This document shows, piece after piece, positions 19,738 through 29,768 of a DNA stretch of 48,981 nucleotides. The notes below the pieces were generated by a model that worked only from the letters and a program-made list of their open reading frames with translations, was not told where the DNA came from and did no database searches. The position numbers were made by a program, and so were the translations under genes. Source of the DNA: Candidatus Azobacteroides pseudotrichonymphae (lineage in GTDB: Bacteria; Bacteroidota; Bacteroidia; Bacteroidales; Azobacteroidaceae); NCBI GenBank assembly GCA_002091395.1, contig AP017913.1, forward strand, positions 188,520 to 237,500. Reading direction: 5' to 3'. Numbering within the stretch: the stretch's first letter is position 1; every line of letters starts with the position of its first letter.

Positions 19738-21150
19738 ATGACAGTATTAAAAACGAGGTGTAAGACGATTTTGGCGGATTTGCAAACACCTGTTAGTATT
19801 TATTTAAAAATAAGGGATATTTTCCCTGAATCAGTGTTATTAGAATCTTCAGATTTTCATGGAAGTGAAAATTCCGCTTCTTTTGTAGCTTTTAATGCAA
19901 TAGCACATTTTAGAATAAAAGATGGAGAAATGAAAATTGATTATCCACATCAATCGATGTGTAAAAGTGTTACGAATGTTTCATCGTCTGTTGTTGAACA
20001 ATTAAATCAATTTATTCATTCTTTTAAAGTTGAAAATAATAAAAATGAAGAAGTAGTTAAGTATAATGGATTTTTTGGGTATACTGCGTATGATGCTGTA
20101 AAGTATTTTGAAGATATTGATGTTGGAGTAAATGAAGTCATTGCCAAAAATATTCCTGACATGATTTATGTTTTTTATCGCTACATTCTTGTTATAAATC
20201 ATTTAAAAAATGAAATGACTATTTTGGAGAATATAATTGAAGGTGAAGAAAGTCAAATAGATGATATATTGGCTATTTTGAATAATCGTAATTATGCGTC
20301 ATACAATTTTATTACTAAAGGAAATGAAACTTCTACTATTACTGATGATTTTTATAAAAATATGGTTTGCAGCGGAATTAAACATTGTCAAAGAGGAGAT
20401 GTATTTCAAGTAGTACTTTCTCGTTGTTTTTCCCAAGCTTTTCTTGGTGATGATTTCAAAGTGTACCGTGCTTTGCGTTCAATAAATCCTTCTCCGTATT
20501 TGTTTTATTTTGATTTTGGATCATTTCGTATTTTTGGTTCTAGTCCTGAAACTCATTGTAGAATAATTAAAAATCAAGCTTATATAGACCCAATTGCAGG
20601 AACTTTTCTTCGTTCTGGAGATGATGAAAGTGATAGAAAACTTGCGCAAGATCTATTGAAAGATTCAAAAGAGAATGCCGAACATGTAATGCTAGTAGAT
20701 TTGGCGCGTAATGATTTAAGTAAAAATACTTTTGGTGTACATTTAGATTTTTATAAAAAAGTACAGTACTATTCTCATGTAATTCATTTAGCTTCTAGAG
20801 TTGTTGGAAATGTAAAAAATGGCAGCAATACTATAAAGATATATACTGATACTTTCCCAGCAGGAACTCTTTCTGGAGCTCCTAAAATTAGGGCAATGGA
20901 GTTGATACGCGATATAGAACCACATAAACGAGGAGTTTATGGTGGATGTATTGGATACATAGGATTGAACGGAGATTTAAATCAGGCAATCACTATTCGT
21001 TCTTTTGTTAGTAAAAACAATGTGTTATATTATCAAGCTGGAGCTGGTATTGTTTCTCAATCTAATGAAGAATCTGAATTAAGAGAAGTTAATAATAAAT
21101 TAAAAGCTTTAAAGGCAGCTATTAACGTAGCTGAAAGAATTTTGAATTAA
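19738..21150 (+). CDS. trpE: Anthranilate synthase component I
   Basis: TrpE converts chorismate to anthranilate, the first step of tryptophan synthesis, normally with the glutaminase TrpG. The 470-residue protein has the N-terminal tryptophan feedback motif LLESSD (about residues 34-39), the FQVVLSRCF segment and IDPIAGTFLRSG. It also has LVDLARNDLSK, the chorismate-site run TFPAGTLSGAPKIRAME, and the closing YGGCIGYIG and YQAGAGIV. The conserved LLES suggests feedback inhibition is kept. No other trp gene lies nearby, whereas in Bacteroides trpG follows directly. Here a gene-free 683 bp follows. Confidence 0.96.
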   Translation: MTVLKTRCKTILADLQTPVSIYLKIRDIFPESVLLESSDFHGSENSASFVAFNAIAHFRIKDGEMKIDYPHQSMCKSVTNVSSSVVEQLNQFIHSFKVENNKNEEVVKYNGFFGYTAYDAVKYFEDIDVGVNEVIAKNIPDMIYVFYRYILVINHLKNEMTILENIIEGEESQIDDILAILNNRNYASYNFITKGNETSTITDDFYKNMVCSGIKHCQRGDVFQVVLSRCFSQAFLGDDFKVYRALRSINPSPYLFYFDFGSFRIFGSSPETHCRIIKNQAYIDPIAGTFLRSGDDESDRKLAQDLLKDSKENAEHVMLVDLARNDLSKNTFGVHLDFYKKVQYYSHVIHLASRVVGNVKNGSNTIKIYTDTFPAGTLSGAPKIRAMELIRDIEPHKRGVYGGCIGYIGLNGDLNQAITIRSFVSKNNVLYYQAGAGIVSQSNEESELREVNNKLKALKAAINVAERILN

Positions 21151-21833
21151 TAGCAAGAACAAGTTTACTAGTTTTTAGTATAAAAATATTTTTTGTAGAA
21201 AATATTTTTGTAGTGAATTGGTTTTATAAAATTTATAAAAAATTATATTATTATATTTAGGAATTGATGTATATTCTGCTTGTAAATATGTGGTAGTTGG
21301 TGAGAAAAAATAATCTAAAATATTCAATAATATCATCAAAATAAAAATATTAATATTTAATATTTTTAATATAATCATAATTGAATTTTAATACGTTTTT
21401 ATAATTGAAATTTCAAATATTAAATCAAAAGGCATGTTTAATAAAAGTTTAGAAAATCAATAATTACAGTAGGTATTTTGGTTGAAAAAAATTAATTACT
21501 AATTGTAGTGGATATTTTATGCGTAAATGCTGTTGTTGTATAATTGGTATCTAATCTAGAAATAATTAAAATTCAGTGTTAAATGTAATATGAGCTGAAA
21601 TTGTGTTTATTGTATGTTTGAATATTGAAATGAAATTTAGTTTTATGTTAGTGTTAGGTATATTTTTGATTGTTAGGTGCAGTAGTTATTATTTGTTATA
21701 GTAAAAGCATTGTATAGTGTGGTTGACTGTAAATTTTGTGTTATTTTTAATTGTTTGAAGTAATAGTTAATAATTTTTGATTTAAGTATTGAAATCGAAA
21801 ATTAGAGTAAATTAAACACAATTATAAAAGCTT
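21151..21833. other. Gene-free 683-bp spacer after trpE
   Basis: This very AT-rich stretch contains no credible gene. It holds an imperfect tandem repeat of about 15 bp (AAATATTTTTTGTAG-like, 21184-21212) and a small hairpin with 10-bp arms around 21343-21367. A weak minus-strand frame at 21175-21378 is mostly Ile/Leu/Asn and looks like chance. The size would fit a fully eroded trpG, but no glutaminase motif survives. Confidence 0.5.
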
Positions 21834-22436
21834 ATGGAGTTAAATTTTGAAAAACTTGGTGGGTTGATTCCAGCTATTATACAGGATAATGAAACAAATA
21901 AAGTATTAATGCTTGGATTTATGAATGAAGATTCATATAAACAAACGATAAAAACAGGGCTAGTTACTTTTTTTAGTCGCACAAAAAAATGTCTATGGAT
22001 TAAAGGTGAGACTAGTGGAAATACATTGCAATTGGTTAGTATAAAATCTGATTGTGATAGTGATACGTTATTAATTAAAGTTGTTCCAGCAGGGAAAGTT
22101 TGTCATGTTGGTAACGATACTTGTTTTGGAGAAAAAAATGAAGAAACTATTTTGTTTTTGAATGTATTGCAGAATTTTATTGAAAGTCGTTGTTTAGAAA
22201 TGCCTGAAATGTCCTACAGTACGATGTTGTTTAACAAAGGTGTAAATTATATCTCTCAGAAAGTTGGAGAAGAAGCAGTTGAAGCAATAATTGAAGCAAT
22301 TAATGGAACGGATGAGCGCTTTATTTATGAAGCATCTGATTTAATATATCATCTTATTGTTTTATTGGTAAGTAAAGGATTAAAAATTGAAAATTTAGTA
22401 AAAGAATTAAAAAAACGACATAAAAAAAATAGCTGA
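21834..22436 (+). CDS. hisI: Phosphoribosyl-AMP cyclohydrolase / phosphoribosyl-ATP pyrophosphatase (HisIE)
   Basis: This bifunctional enzyme performs steps 2 and 3 of histidine synthesis. The HisI domain (about residues 1-110) has SRTKKCLWIKGETSGN, the Asp-rich metal site DCDSDTLL and the zinc cysteines in GKVCHVGNDTCFGE. The HisE domain (about 115-200) has KVGEEAVEAIIEA and EASDLIYHLIVLL. The length of 200 residues is normal for the fusion. It heads a tight plus-strand group with ftsE (46 bp) and lysA (13 bp). The rest of the his operon, including the usual upstream hisF, is not here. Confidence 0.96.
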   Translation: MELNFEKLGGLIPAIIQDNETNKVLMLGFMNEDSYKQTIKTGLVTFFSRTKKCLWIKGETSGNTLQLVSIKSDCDSDTLLIKVVPAGKVCHVGNDTCFGEKNEETILFLNVLQNFIESRCLEMPEMSYSTMLFNKGVNYISQKVGEEAVEAIIEAINGTDERFIYEASDLIYHLIVLLVSKGLKIENLVKELKKRHKKNS

Positions 22437-22482
22437 AAATTTCATTAAAGTAAAAATTTAGAAGCTTTTAATTATATATGGC

Positions 22483-23157
22483 ATGGCTGAAACATTAGTT
22501 TATTACAAAAATGTTAAAATTGAAATTAAAAAAAATCTTATCCTTCACAACGTGAATTTTGAGCAAAAAAATGGGGAATTTGTTTATATAATTGGAGAAA
22601 CTGGTTCAGGTAAGAGTTCATTTTTAAGGACTTTGTATTGTGATTTGCCTATTAATAATGGAGAAGCGTGTATTTGTAATTATAATTTGATAAAAATTAA
22701 AAAAAAACAAATACCGATGTTACGTAGAAAAATTGGTATTCTTTCTCAAGATTTAAAGTTGTTGGTTGATCGTTCTGTGAACGATAATTTAAAGTTCATA
22801 TTGAAATCTTTAGGGTGGAGAAGCATTGATGTCATAAATGATCATATACTAGAAGTGTTAGATCAAGTTGAAATTGCAAATAAAGGATGTAAAATGCCAA
22901 ATGAATTATCAATTGGAGAACAACAACAAGTTGCAATTGCGCGTGCTTTATTAAATTCACCAGAAATAATTCTTGTAGACGAACCGACTGGGAATTTAGA
23001 TGAAAAGGCTGGTGAAAAAATTGTTCGACTATTGCACAATGTTAAAAATAAAGGGACAGCAGTTGTAATGGCTACTCATAATTATCGATTAATAAAGGAA
23101 TTCCCAGCTAAAATAAAGAAATGTGAAAATGGATTTTTTTTTGATTATCAATTTTAA
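22483..23157 (+). CDS. ftsE: Cell-division ABC ATPase FtsE
   Basis: FtsE is the ATPase of the FtsEX complex that couples division to peptidoglycan hydrolysis at the septum. The 224-residue protein has Walker A GETGSGKSS (from residue 38), the Q-loop SQDLK, the signature LSIGEQQQVAIARAL, Walker B IILVDEPTGNLD and the switch His in ATHN. The signature has Ile for the third residue (LSIGE instead of LSGGE), a common FtsE variation. ftsX is not adjacent, which is usual in Bacteroidetes. The family also includes LolD-like proteins; placement beside lysA favours FtsE. Confidence 0.88.
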   Translation: MAETLVYYKNVKIEIKKNLILHNVNFEQKNGEFVYIIGETGSGKSSFLRTLYCDLPINNGEACICNYNLIKIKKKQIPMLRRKIGILSQDLKLLVDRSVNDNLKFILKSLGWRSIDVINDHILEVLDQVEIANKGCKMPNELSIGEQQQVAIARALLNSPEIILVDEPTGNLDEKAGEKIVRLLHNVKNKGTAVVMATHNYRLIKEFPAKIKKCENGFFFDYQF

Positions 23158-23170
23158 AATTGATTAAATA

Positions 23171-24313
23171 ATGAAAGATTTTCGAATAAAAAAAATGTTG
23201 GAGTTGCAAACTCCATATTATATTTATAATATGAAAGTTTTAAAAGAAACGTTACAAACTGTTGCTATAGAAGCTAATAAATATGGATACTATGTTCACT
23301 ATGCAATTAAAGCGAATGCAAACATTCAAATACTTTCTATTGTTCAAGAGATGGGATTTGGCGTTGATTGTGTTAGTGGTGGTGAAATTTCTGCCGCTAT
23401 TGATGCAGGATTTTCTGCAGAAAAAATTGTTTTTGCAGGTGTTGGGAAAGCTGATTGGGAAATTAATCTTGCTTTAGAGCACGATATTTTTTGTTTTAAT
23501 GTAGAATCTATTCCCGAGTTAAAAGTAATTAATTATTTAGCTCATTTAAATGGGAAAATTGCAAAAATTGCCATACGTGTTAATCCTGAAATAAATGTTT
23601 ATACGCATCATCATATTACAACTGGTAGAAAAGAAAATAAATTTGGGATTAATTTAGACCAGTTGGATGATGTTATTGATATAATATTTATGCTGTCTTC
23701 AGTACAATTAGTTGGATTACATTTTCATATTGGTTCTCAAATTACAGATATGGTTCCATTTAAATTGTTATGTAAACAAGCAAATGAAATTCAGAAAAAA
23801 TTTATTCGACGAAACATTGATCTGAAACACATTAATTTTGGAGGTGGATTAGGAATTAATTATGAAAATCCAGATGAATTTTCTATTCCAAATTTTCAAG
23901 AATATTTTGATGTGTTTAATACTTATTTTTTTGCTTTAAATAATCAAAAAATTCATTTTGAATTAGGGCGTTCTATTGTTGGGCAATGTGGAAGTTTAAT
24001 TTCCAAAGTTCTTTATGTTAAAGAAGGTAGTGTAAAAAAATTTGTAATTTTAGATGCTGGATTTACAGAGTTGATTAGACCTGCTTTTTATGAAGCATAT
24101 CATGTTATTGAAAATTTGACTTCAAACGAATTTGCTGATGTATATGATATAGTAGGTCCAATATGTGAATCGTCAGATTGTTTTGCGAAACAAAGAATTT
24201 TAAAAAAAACTCATAGAGGAGATATTGTAGCTATTCGTTCTGCAGGTGCTTATGGAGAAGTTATGTCTTCTCAATATAACTGTCGTAGGCTGCCAAAGTC
24301 TTATTTTTTTTAA
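23171..24313 (+). CDS. lysA: Diaminopimelate decarboxylase
   Basis: LysA makes L-lysine from meso-diaminopimelate using PLP. The 380-residue alanine-racemase-fold protein has the PLP lysine Lys47 in HYAIKANAN, the HFHIGSQI histidine segment, the phosphate loop GGGLGINY, the catalytic Cys region GPICESSDCFA and the late AGAYGEVMSSQYN. It lies 13 bp after ftsE. In the Bacteroides order I recall, aspartokinase lysC often lies in this group; it is absent here. The enzyme looks intact, so DAP is available for both peptidoglycan and lysine. Confidence 0.96.
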   Translation: MKDFRIKKMLELQTPYYIYNMKVLKETLQTVAIEANKYGYYVHYAIKANANIQILSIVQEMGFGVDCVSGGEISAAIDAGFSAEKIVFAGVGKADWEINLALEHDIFCFNVESIPELKVINYLAHLNGKIAKIAIRVNPEINVYTHHHITTGRKENKFGINLDQLDDVIDIIFMLSSVQLVGLHFHIGSQITDMVPFKLLCKQANEIQKKFIRRNIDLKHINFGGGLGINYENPDEFSIPNFQEYFDVFNTYFFALNNQKIHFELGRSIVGQCGSLISKVLYVKEGSVKKFVILDAGFTELIRPAFYEAYHVIENLTSNEFADVYDIVGPICESSDCFAKQRILKKTHRGDIVAIRSAGAYGEVMSSQYNCRRLPKSYFF

Positions 24314-24451
24314 TCAATAAATATTATTTTTTTCTTTTTATGTAAAAATTTAATTGTATTAAAGAATTTATTTATTATTTCTGTTTTATCTTGCATACGA
24401 TAATGTTATTTATATATAATTTAAAATTGGTAAAAAAATTTTTCATAAAAA

Positions 24452-25180
24452 ATGAAAGAAAATAGTATTGATTCTTTTGAAAAAATTTATCAATCTTTAT
24501 CTGATTTGCACGGAAATATACATATATTGGAGGCTACTATTCCAATTGAGCGGCAAAAAGCGTTTTTTAGTTATGCTGAAATAGTAAAAAATAGTAAAGA
24601 TAAAGATGGAAGTATTGATGAGTATATAAGAAAAATAAATTCAGAATCAATTCCTTTGGAGGATAAAAAACATGCTATAGTTTTCCTTTCTGTTTCAGCG
24701 GATATTAAAGCGTTTAGGGCATTGGAAAGATATAGTCAAAATCCACAAAAAGAATTAAATGATTGGACATTATTAGCTTTATTACAAGCAAGAATGATTC
24801 TTGAAAATGAATTTTCTGATGAAAGGCAAATTTTCATTTCTACTGGATTAGGAGGGAAAGGTGATAAGTTTCGTTTTTTTGCTTTTTTTAAAGCTAATGA
24901 ATTAAAGCCTTTTTCTGATTATCAAAAGGATTTAATTTTAAAAGAAATGACTTATTTTTTTAAAAAATATCATGGTCAGATAGAAAAAATAGAAATAAAA
25001 AATAATTATTTCACTTTATTGTTTTTGTCTGGATTTGAGATGGTTAGAGATATAATAAATAATTCCGTTGAAGAGTGTAATAAATACGGAAATTTTATAA
25101 ATAATGATTTTGTAGTTACCAATATGAGAATTTTCGACGGTAAAGATATCCAAAAAGAATTACAAAAGAATGAAGAGTAA
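24452..25180 (+). CDS. Conserved Bacteroidetes protein of unknown function
   Basis: This 242-residue soluble protein has no signal peptide or membrane segment. It has an acidic, helix-rich N-terminal half (about residues 1-120) and a distinct motif ISTGLGGKGDKFRFFAFF near residue 130, followed by an alpha/beta region. I recall this motif from uncharacterised Bacteroidetes proteins but no function is known. It lies 138 bp after lysA on the same strand. The motif preserves several Gly and aromatic residues, suggesting a functional site. Confidence 0.8.
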   Translation: MKENSIDSFEKIYQSLSDLHGNIHILEATIPIERQKAFFSYAEIVKNSKDKDGSIDEYIRKINSESIPLEDKKHAIVFLSVSADIKAFRALERYSQNPQKELNDWTLLALLQARMILENEFSDERQIFISTGLGGKGDKFRFFAFFKANELKPFSDYQKDLILKEMTYFFKKYHGQIEKIEIKNNYFTLLFLSGFEMVRDIINNSVEECNKYGNFINNDFVVTNMRIFDGKDIQKELQKNEE

Positions 25181-26000
25181 AAAATGATAACTATGATTTA
25201 TGTAAGAGTTGTTTTTTATTATGTTTTGTTTATGAAAAATATTTGAAATACATTACATGTAATTCAAAATGTTTTTTTTCATAAAAGTATAAAAATTAAA
25301 AAGGAATATAGGACTTTTGGTAAAACATGTAGAGTTGTTTTGCTTAGTACTAACATAAAAATTGTATGTACAAAAAAAATTATTAAAAGTAAATAATTTA
25401 TTATAAATGGTTTTATTTTTAGTTGTATAGCATAAATTAATTTTTACAAAATTTTAACTATAATATTGGTTCGCAAAATGTTGATAGATGGTTTGGTGAT
25501 TTGATATATGGTTCATTCTTTGTGTTAATATTTAAATTTTCATTTAAAAAACTTTGAATTTGTGCTATTAATTTTAATTAAATATGTAATAGTATATAGT
25601 AATGTTGCCTTTGTGTTAATAGTTTGAAATTAAAAATTAAACATTTTTGAATTGGGTAGAAAAATTAATTTTTAATTAAGGCTAGTAAAAATAAAAATGT
25701 AGATTGATTGAAAATGTAATTATGCTTTTTGGAAAACATTTCTTATTTGTAGTATATAAATTCTCGTCGTATAAATAAAAAAATTAAAGTGTGTTTTAAT
25801 TGTTTTAAAAATTTAAAAGTAAGTGATAGTTATATTTATTTAAAAATTTTTGGATAAAATGTATATGTTTTAAACATTTTAGTGAATATAAATGTTTTTA
25901 TAAATAGTTTTTGTTAAGTAAATGATAGTATTAAAATGTGTGAATTAATGGTAATATTTCAAATAATTTATATGTTTTATTTTTTAAAATTGTTTGGTAT
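25181..26000. other. Gene-free 820-bp spacer
   Basis: No credible gene is present. An imperfect hairpin at 25231-25283 (TATGAAAAA... pairing with ...TTTTTCATA) probably ends the hisI-to-hypothetical transcript. A smaller hairpin, TAAATGT-like, lies at 25855-25881. The rest is AT-rich with many stop codons. The promoter for rfbC should lie near its right end, but no clear box was seen. Confidence 0.5.
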
Positions 26001-26549
26001 ATGGATTTTATAAAAAGACGTATTTGTGGATTATGGATTATAAAACCAAACATAATTTTTGATGAAAGAGGTTATTCATTGGAATGTTACAAAAAATGTG
26101 AGTTTGAACAGTATATTGGTGAAATTAATTTTGTTCAAGAGAATCTGTCTCGTTCTTTTTATTGTGTTTTACGTGGAATGCATTATCAAAAAGGCAATAA
26201 TGCTCAAGCTAAGTTGGTAAGTGTATTAGACGGAATAATACAAGATGTAGCTGTAGATCTTAGAAAAAATTCTAGTTCATTTGGTGAATATGAATTAGTT
26301 GAATTGTCTGATAAGAATAGATTGCAATTTTTTATTCCTAGGGGATTTGCTCATGGGTTTTTAGTATTGAGTAATGTGGCTGTTGTTTCGTATAAAGTAG
26401 ATAATGTATATTGTCCAAATTCTGAAATGACATTATATGCTGGAGATAAAGATTTGAATATTTCATGGGCTAAAGGTCATTCATTTTGGAAGCAATCTAA
26501 TAAAGATTGCTTAGGTAAGTCGTTGAAAGAAATTGAAAAACAATTATGA
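26001..26549 (+). CDS. rfbC: dTDP-4-dehydrorhamnose 3,5-epimerase
   Basis: RfbC (RmlC) epimerises dTDP-4-keto-6-deoxyglucose on the way to dTDP-L-rhamnose, a precursor for surface polysaccharides. The 182-residue cupin has the catalytic base His in VLRGMHYQ, the sugar-binding DVAVDLRKNSSSFG, the FFIPRGFAHGF core and the catalytic Tyr region VSYKVDNVY. It overlaps rfbA by four bases (ATGA). rfbB and rfbD, needed to complete the pathway, are not in this window. Confidence 0.96.
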   Translation: MDFIKRRICGLWIIKPNIIFDERGYSLECYKKCEFEQYIGEINFVQENLSRSFYCVLRGMHYQKGNNAQAKLVSVLDGIIQDVAVDLRKNSSSFGEYELVELSDKNRLQFFIPRGFAHGFLVLSNVAVVSYKVDNVYCPNSEMTLYAGDKDLNISWAKGHSFWKQSNKDCLGKSLKEIEKQL

Positions 26550-27409
26550 AAGGTATTATTTTAGCCGGTGGAAGTGCAACAAGGCTATTCCCATCATCTA
26601 AATCTATATCTAAACAAATTATGCCAGTATATGATAAGCCTATGATTTATTATTCATTATCTACTTTGATGCTTGCTAAAATAAGAGAAGTATTAATTAT
26701 TTCTACTCCTCGTGATCTGACTACATTTAAACAATTATTAGGAAGAGGAGATGACTTTGGAATGAGATTTGAATATGTAGTTCAAAATGTACCAAATGGT
26801 TTAGCACAGGCATTTATTTTAGGGGAAAAGTTTATTGGAGACGATCATGTTTGTCTTGTATTGGGGGACAATATCTTTTATGGGCATGGGTTTTCCAGAA
26901 TTTTACATAAAGTTCAGTTACAAATTGAAGGGGCTTACATTTTTGGTTATTATACAAAAATGAATAAAGCTTATGGTGTAGTTAGTTTTGATTCAATTGG
27001 AAATGTGTTATCTATAGAAGAAAAACCAACTTATCCACAATCTTATTATGTTATTCCTGGGTTATATTTTTATGATAATTCAGTTATTGAGAAATCAAAA
27101 AGATTAAAATTGTCAATACGCGGAGAATATGAAATAACTGATCTTAATAATATTTATTTAAATGAAAAAAAACTAAAAGTTTTTCTGTTTGGGCGTGGGT
27201 TCGTATGGTTAGATGCTGGAAATTCTGATAGTTTACTAGATGCTGCTTGTTTTGTTGAAACTATTCAAAAAAAACAAGGGTTTTATATTGCTTGTATTGA
27301 AGAAATTGCATGGCGAAATGGATGGATAGATAATGAAAAATTAAAGCAATTAGGTAAATCGATGTGTAAAACAGAGTATGGTAGATATATTTTGTCTTTA
27401 TTTAATTAA
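26546..27409 (+). CDS. rfbA: Glucose-1-phosphate thymidylyltransferase
   Basis: RfbA (RmlA) joins dTTP and glucose-1-phosphate to make dTDP-glucose, the first step to dTDP-rhamnose. The 287-residue protein starts with KGIILAGGSATRLFP (the usual loop is GGSGTRLYP, here Gly to Ala), then SKQIMPVYDKPMIYY. It has the metal-site Asp in VLGDNIFYGHG, the EEKP motif and WLDAGNSDSLLDA. The start overlaps the rfbC stop (ATGA), so translation is coupled. ispF follows after 92 bp. Confidence 0.96.
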   Translation: MKGIILAGGSATRLFPSSKSISKQIMPVYDKPMIYYSLSTLMLAKIREVLIISTPRDLTTFKQLLGRGDDFGMRFEYVVQNVPNGLAQAFILGEKFIGDDHVCLVLGDNIFYGHGFSRILHKVQLQIEGAYIFGYYTKMNKAYGVVSFDSIGNVLSIEEKPTYPQSYYVIPGLYFYDNSVIEKSKRLKLSIRGEYEITDLNNIYLNEKKLKVFLFGRGFVWLDAGNSDSLLDAACFVETIQKKQGFYIACIEEIAWRNGWIDNEKLKQLGKSMCKTEYGRYILSLFN

Positions 27410-27501
27410 ATAATGTAAAAGATTGTTATATATGTGTTTTGTTAAATTGAATTTAGTTAAACAATTAATTAAATTAATATTTACTTTATTGATGAAATGA
27501 T

Positions 27502-27981
27502 ATGAAAATGCGTGTTGGATTTGGTTGTGATGTACATCCGTTTGCAGTTGGTCGTTGTTTGCGCTTAGGAGGTGTAATTATACCTTATGAAAAAGGATTA
27601 GATGGTCATTCAGATGCTGATATACTCATTCATGCTCTTTGTGACGCTTTGCTAGGTGCGTCGAATATTGGTGATATTGGAACAATATTCCCAAGTACGA
27701 GTAAAAAATTAAAAAATATTGATAGTAAAATTTTATTGTGTCAAACAATGTCTCTTATTCGATCTGAAAATTATGAATTGAACAATGCTGATATTACTAT
27801 TGGGGCCGAACAACCTAATCTTAATCCTTTTATTAATAAAATGAAAATTTGTCTTGCTGAAATTATGCAAACAGATAAAAAAAATATTTCTATTAAGGCT
27901 ACTACTTATGAAAAGATGGGATTTGTTGGCAGGAAAGAGGGCTTGATAGCTTTTGCTACTGTATTAATAAATCAGAAATAA
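27502..27981 (+). CDS. ispF: 2-C-methyl-D-erythritol 2,4-cyclodiphosphate synthase
   Basis: IspF cyclises CDP-ME 2-phosphate in the MEP isoprenoid pathway. The 159-residue trimeric enzyme has the zinc-binding Asp10 and His12 (GFGCDVHPF) and third ligand in GHSDADILIHALCDALLGA. It also has the ADITIGAEQPNL segment and the closing ATTYEKMGFVGRKEGL. The usual Tyr of GYDVH is Cys here, next to the zinc site. Together with dxr at 36371 it shows the MEP pathway is in use. Confidence 0.96.
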   Translation: MKMRVGFGCDVHPFAVGRCLRLGGVIIPYEKGLDGHSDADILIHALCDALLGASNIGDIGTIFPSTSKKLKNIDSKILLCQTMSLIRSENYELNNADITIGAEQPNLNPFINKMKICLAEIMQTDKKNISIKATTYEKMGFVGRKEGLIAFATVLINQK

Positions 27982-28032
27982 TATTCATGATATAAAAAAT
28001 AAATATAAATACATTATTATATACAGATTAGT

Positions 28033-29196
28033 TTACGGATAAGAAATTGTTCCATATGGAGTTTTAATAATTAGTTCTGTTTGCATAGATTTTTCTACTA
28101 ATCCAATGACTCTTGCGTCGATATTAAATGATTTGGAAATTTCTATTATTTTATGTGAGTATTGTGAAGGAATGTATATTTCTATGCGATGTCCCATGTT
28201 GAAAACTTGGTACATTTCCCTCCACTTAGTGGAAGATTGCTGTTGGATTAATTGAAATAATGGAGGTAAAGGGAATAGATTATTTTTAATAATTCTTAAT
28301 TTTTTTATAAAACGTAATACTTTTGTTTGTCCTCCACCAGATAGGTGTATCATTCCATGTACATAAGGACGCAACTCACATAAAATTTTTTTTATTACAG
28401 GAGCGTAAGTACGTGTAGGAGAAAGTATTAATTTCCCTATGTTAATTTCTAAATTTTCAATTTTATCTGTTAATTTTTTTCTCCCGGAATAAATTAATTC
28501 TTTTGGAAGTTCAGAGTCATAACTTTCTGGATATTTCTTAGCTAAGAAATTGATAAAAATATCATGTTTTGCTGATGTTAGTCCATTGCTTCCAATTCCA
28601 CTATTATATTCATTTTCATAAGTTGCTTTGCCGTATGAGCTTAGTCCTACAATTACATCTCCATCCTGAATATTTGCATTATCAATTATATCTATTTTTT
28701 TCATTCTGCAAACAACTGTGCTATCTACAATAATTGTTCTTACTAAATCACCTATATCAGCTGTTTCTCCTCCAGTTGGATAAATATTTATTTTTAAATC
28801 ACTCAATTTTTTGCAGAACTCATTTATTCCTTCAATTATTGAAGAAATAATATCCTTTGGGATTAGTCTCTTATTTCTCCCAATGGTTGATGATAATAAA
28901 ATATTATCTGTAGCTCCAACACAAAGCAAATCGTCTATATTCATTACTGCTGAATCTTGTGCGATTCCTTTCCATACAGAAATATCACCTGTTTCTTTCC
29001 AATATAAATAAGCAATTGATGATTTACTGCCTGCACCATCAGCATGCATAACATTACAATAATTTGGATCTCCTCCTAAAAAATCCGGAATAATTTTACA
29101 AAACGGTTTTCGAAATAATCCTTTATCCATGCTTTTTATAGCATAAAAAATGTCTTCTTTTTCGGTTGAGACACCTCTTTGCAAATAACGATGCAT
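28033..29196 (-). CDS. purM: Phosphoribosylformylglycinamidine cyclo-ligase (Bacteroidetes PurM)
   Basis: PurM closes the imidazole ring to give AIR in purine synthesis. The 387-residue protein is the long form found in Bacteroidetes. It has the ATP/Mg segment HADGAGSKSSIAYLYW, AVMNIDDLLCVGA, the PTGGETADIGD loop, VIVGLSSYGKATYE and the FNMGHRIEIY segment. It converges on ispF with about 50 bp between stops. No other pur gene is adjacent. An AIR-synthase-related paralogue is possible, but the conserved loops favour true PurM. Confidence 0.9.
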   Translation of the reverse strand: MHRYLQRGVSTEKEDIFYAIKSMDKGLFRKPFCKIIPDFLGGDPNYCNVMHADGAGSKSSIAYLYWKETGDISVWKGIAQDSAVMNIDDLLCVGATDNILLSSTIGRNKRLIPKDIISSIIEGINEFCKKLSDLKINIYPTGGETADIGDLVRTIIVDSTVVCRMKKIDIIDNANIQDGDVIVGLSSYGKATYENEYNSGIGSNGLTSAKHDIFINFLAKKYPESYDSELPKELIYSGRKKLTDKIENLEINIGKLILSPTRTYAPVIKKILCELRPYVHGMIHLSGGGQTKVLRFIKKLRIIKNNLFPLPPLFQLIQQQSSTKWREMYQVFNMGHRIEIYIPSQYSHKIIEISKSFNIDARVIGLVEKSMQTELIIKTPYGTISYP

Positions 29197-29768
29197 ACTA
29201 CTTATTTATTTTGTACAAATATAGTAAAATATATGTACTACTATATGAATTAACAGTTATGATATTTAAAAAAAAAAAAATTGATTTGAAATATATTGTT
29301 GTTTACTTTAAAAAGTTTAAGTGTATTAATAGTTATAACTATTAATGAAAAATAAAAAACTAGTCTAATTATTTATTGGTAGATTTGTGTATAGTTATAA
29401 TAAAATTTTTGATTTTGTTTTAAATAAGTAAATAAAAAATTTTTTTGATGATTTTTTAAAAACTGATATATGTATTTATAGTAATAAATACTGATTAATC
29501 TATATAAATATTTTGATTGAACAAAGTAGTAAATCAAAATTGATTCCAGTTTTCATTGAAAAATATAACCATTAATTTGTATTTTGCACGACTATTCTTT
29601 AAGAATTGAACTAAACACATATGTGTGAAAATTATATAATAATTATATAAAAATGTAAATGTTAGTTTATATTTAATTATTATTTAGATCAATAATTTTT
29701 ATTAAGTGAAATATAATAATATATAGTTAAAATATTTTAGTTTTTTAGTTCTTGTACTTTTGTACAAT
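29197..29768. other. Gene-free 572-bp spacer
   Basis: No credible gene. The spacer is very AT-rich, with a run of 13 A at 29268-29280 and simple A/T alternations. It should contain the purM promoter at its left end. I see no clear hairpin or operator. Confidence 0.5.

Noticed and set aside
21175..21378. Minus-strand frame of 67 codons after trpE
   Set aside because: Composition is mostly Ile, Leu, Asn and Phe as expected from AT-rich noncoding DNA; no start context or motif supports it.
19951..27060. DnaA-box-like TTATCCACA matches (in trpE and rfbA)
   Set aside because: They are single copies within coding sequence with no cluster or neighbouring dnaA/dnaN; not evidence of an origin.
29268..29280. 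Run of 13 adenines as a slippage or assembly marker
   Set aside because: It lies in a gene-free spacer and AT-rich genomes commonly carry such runs.
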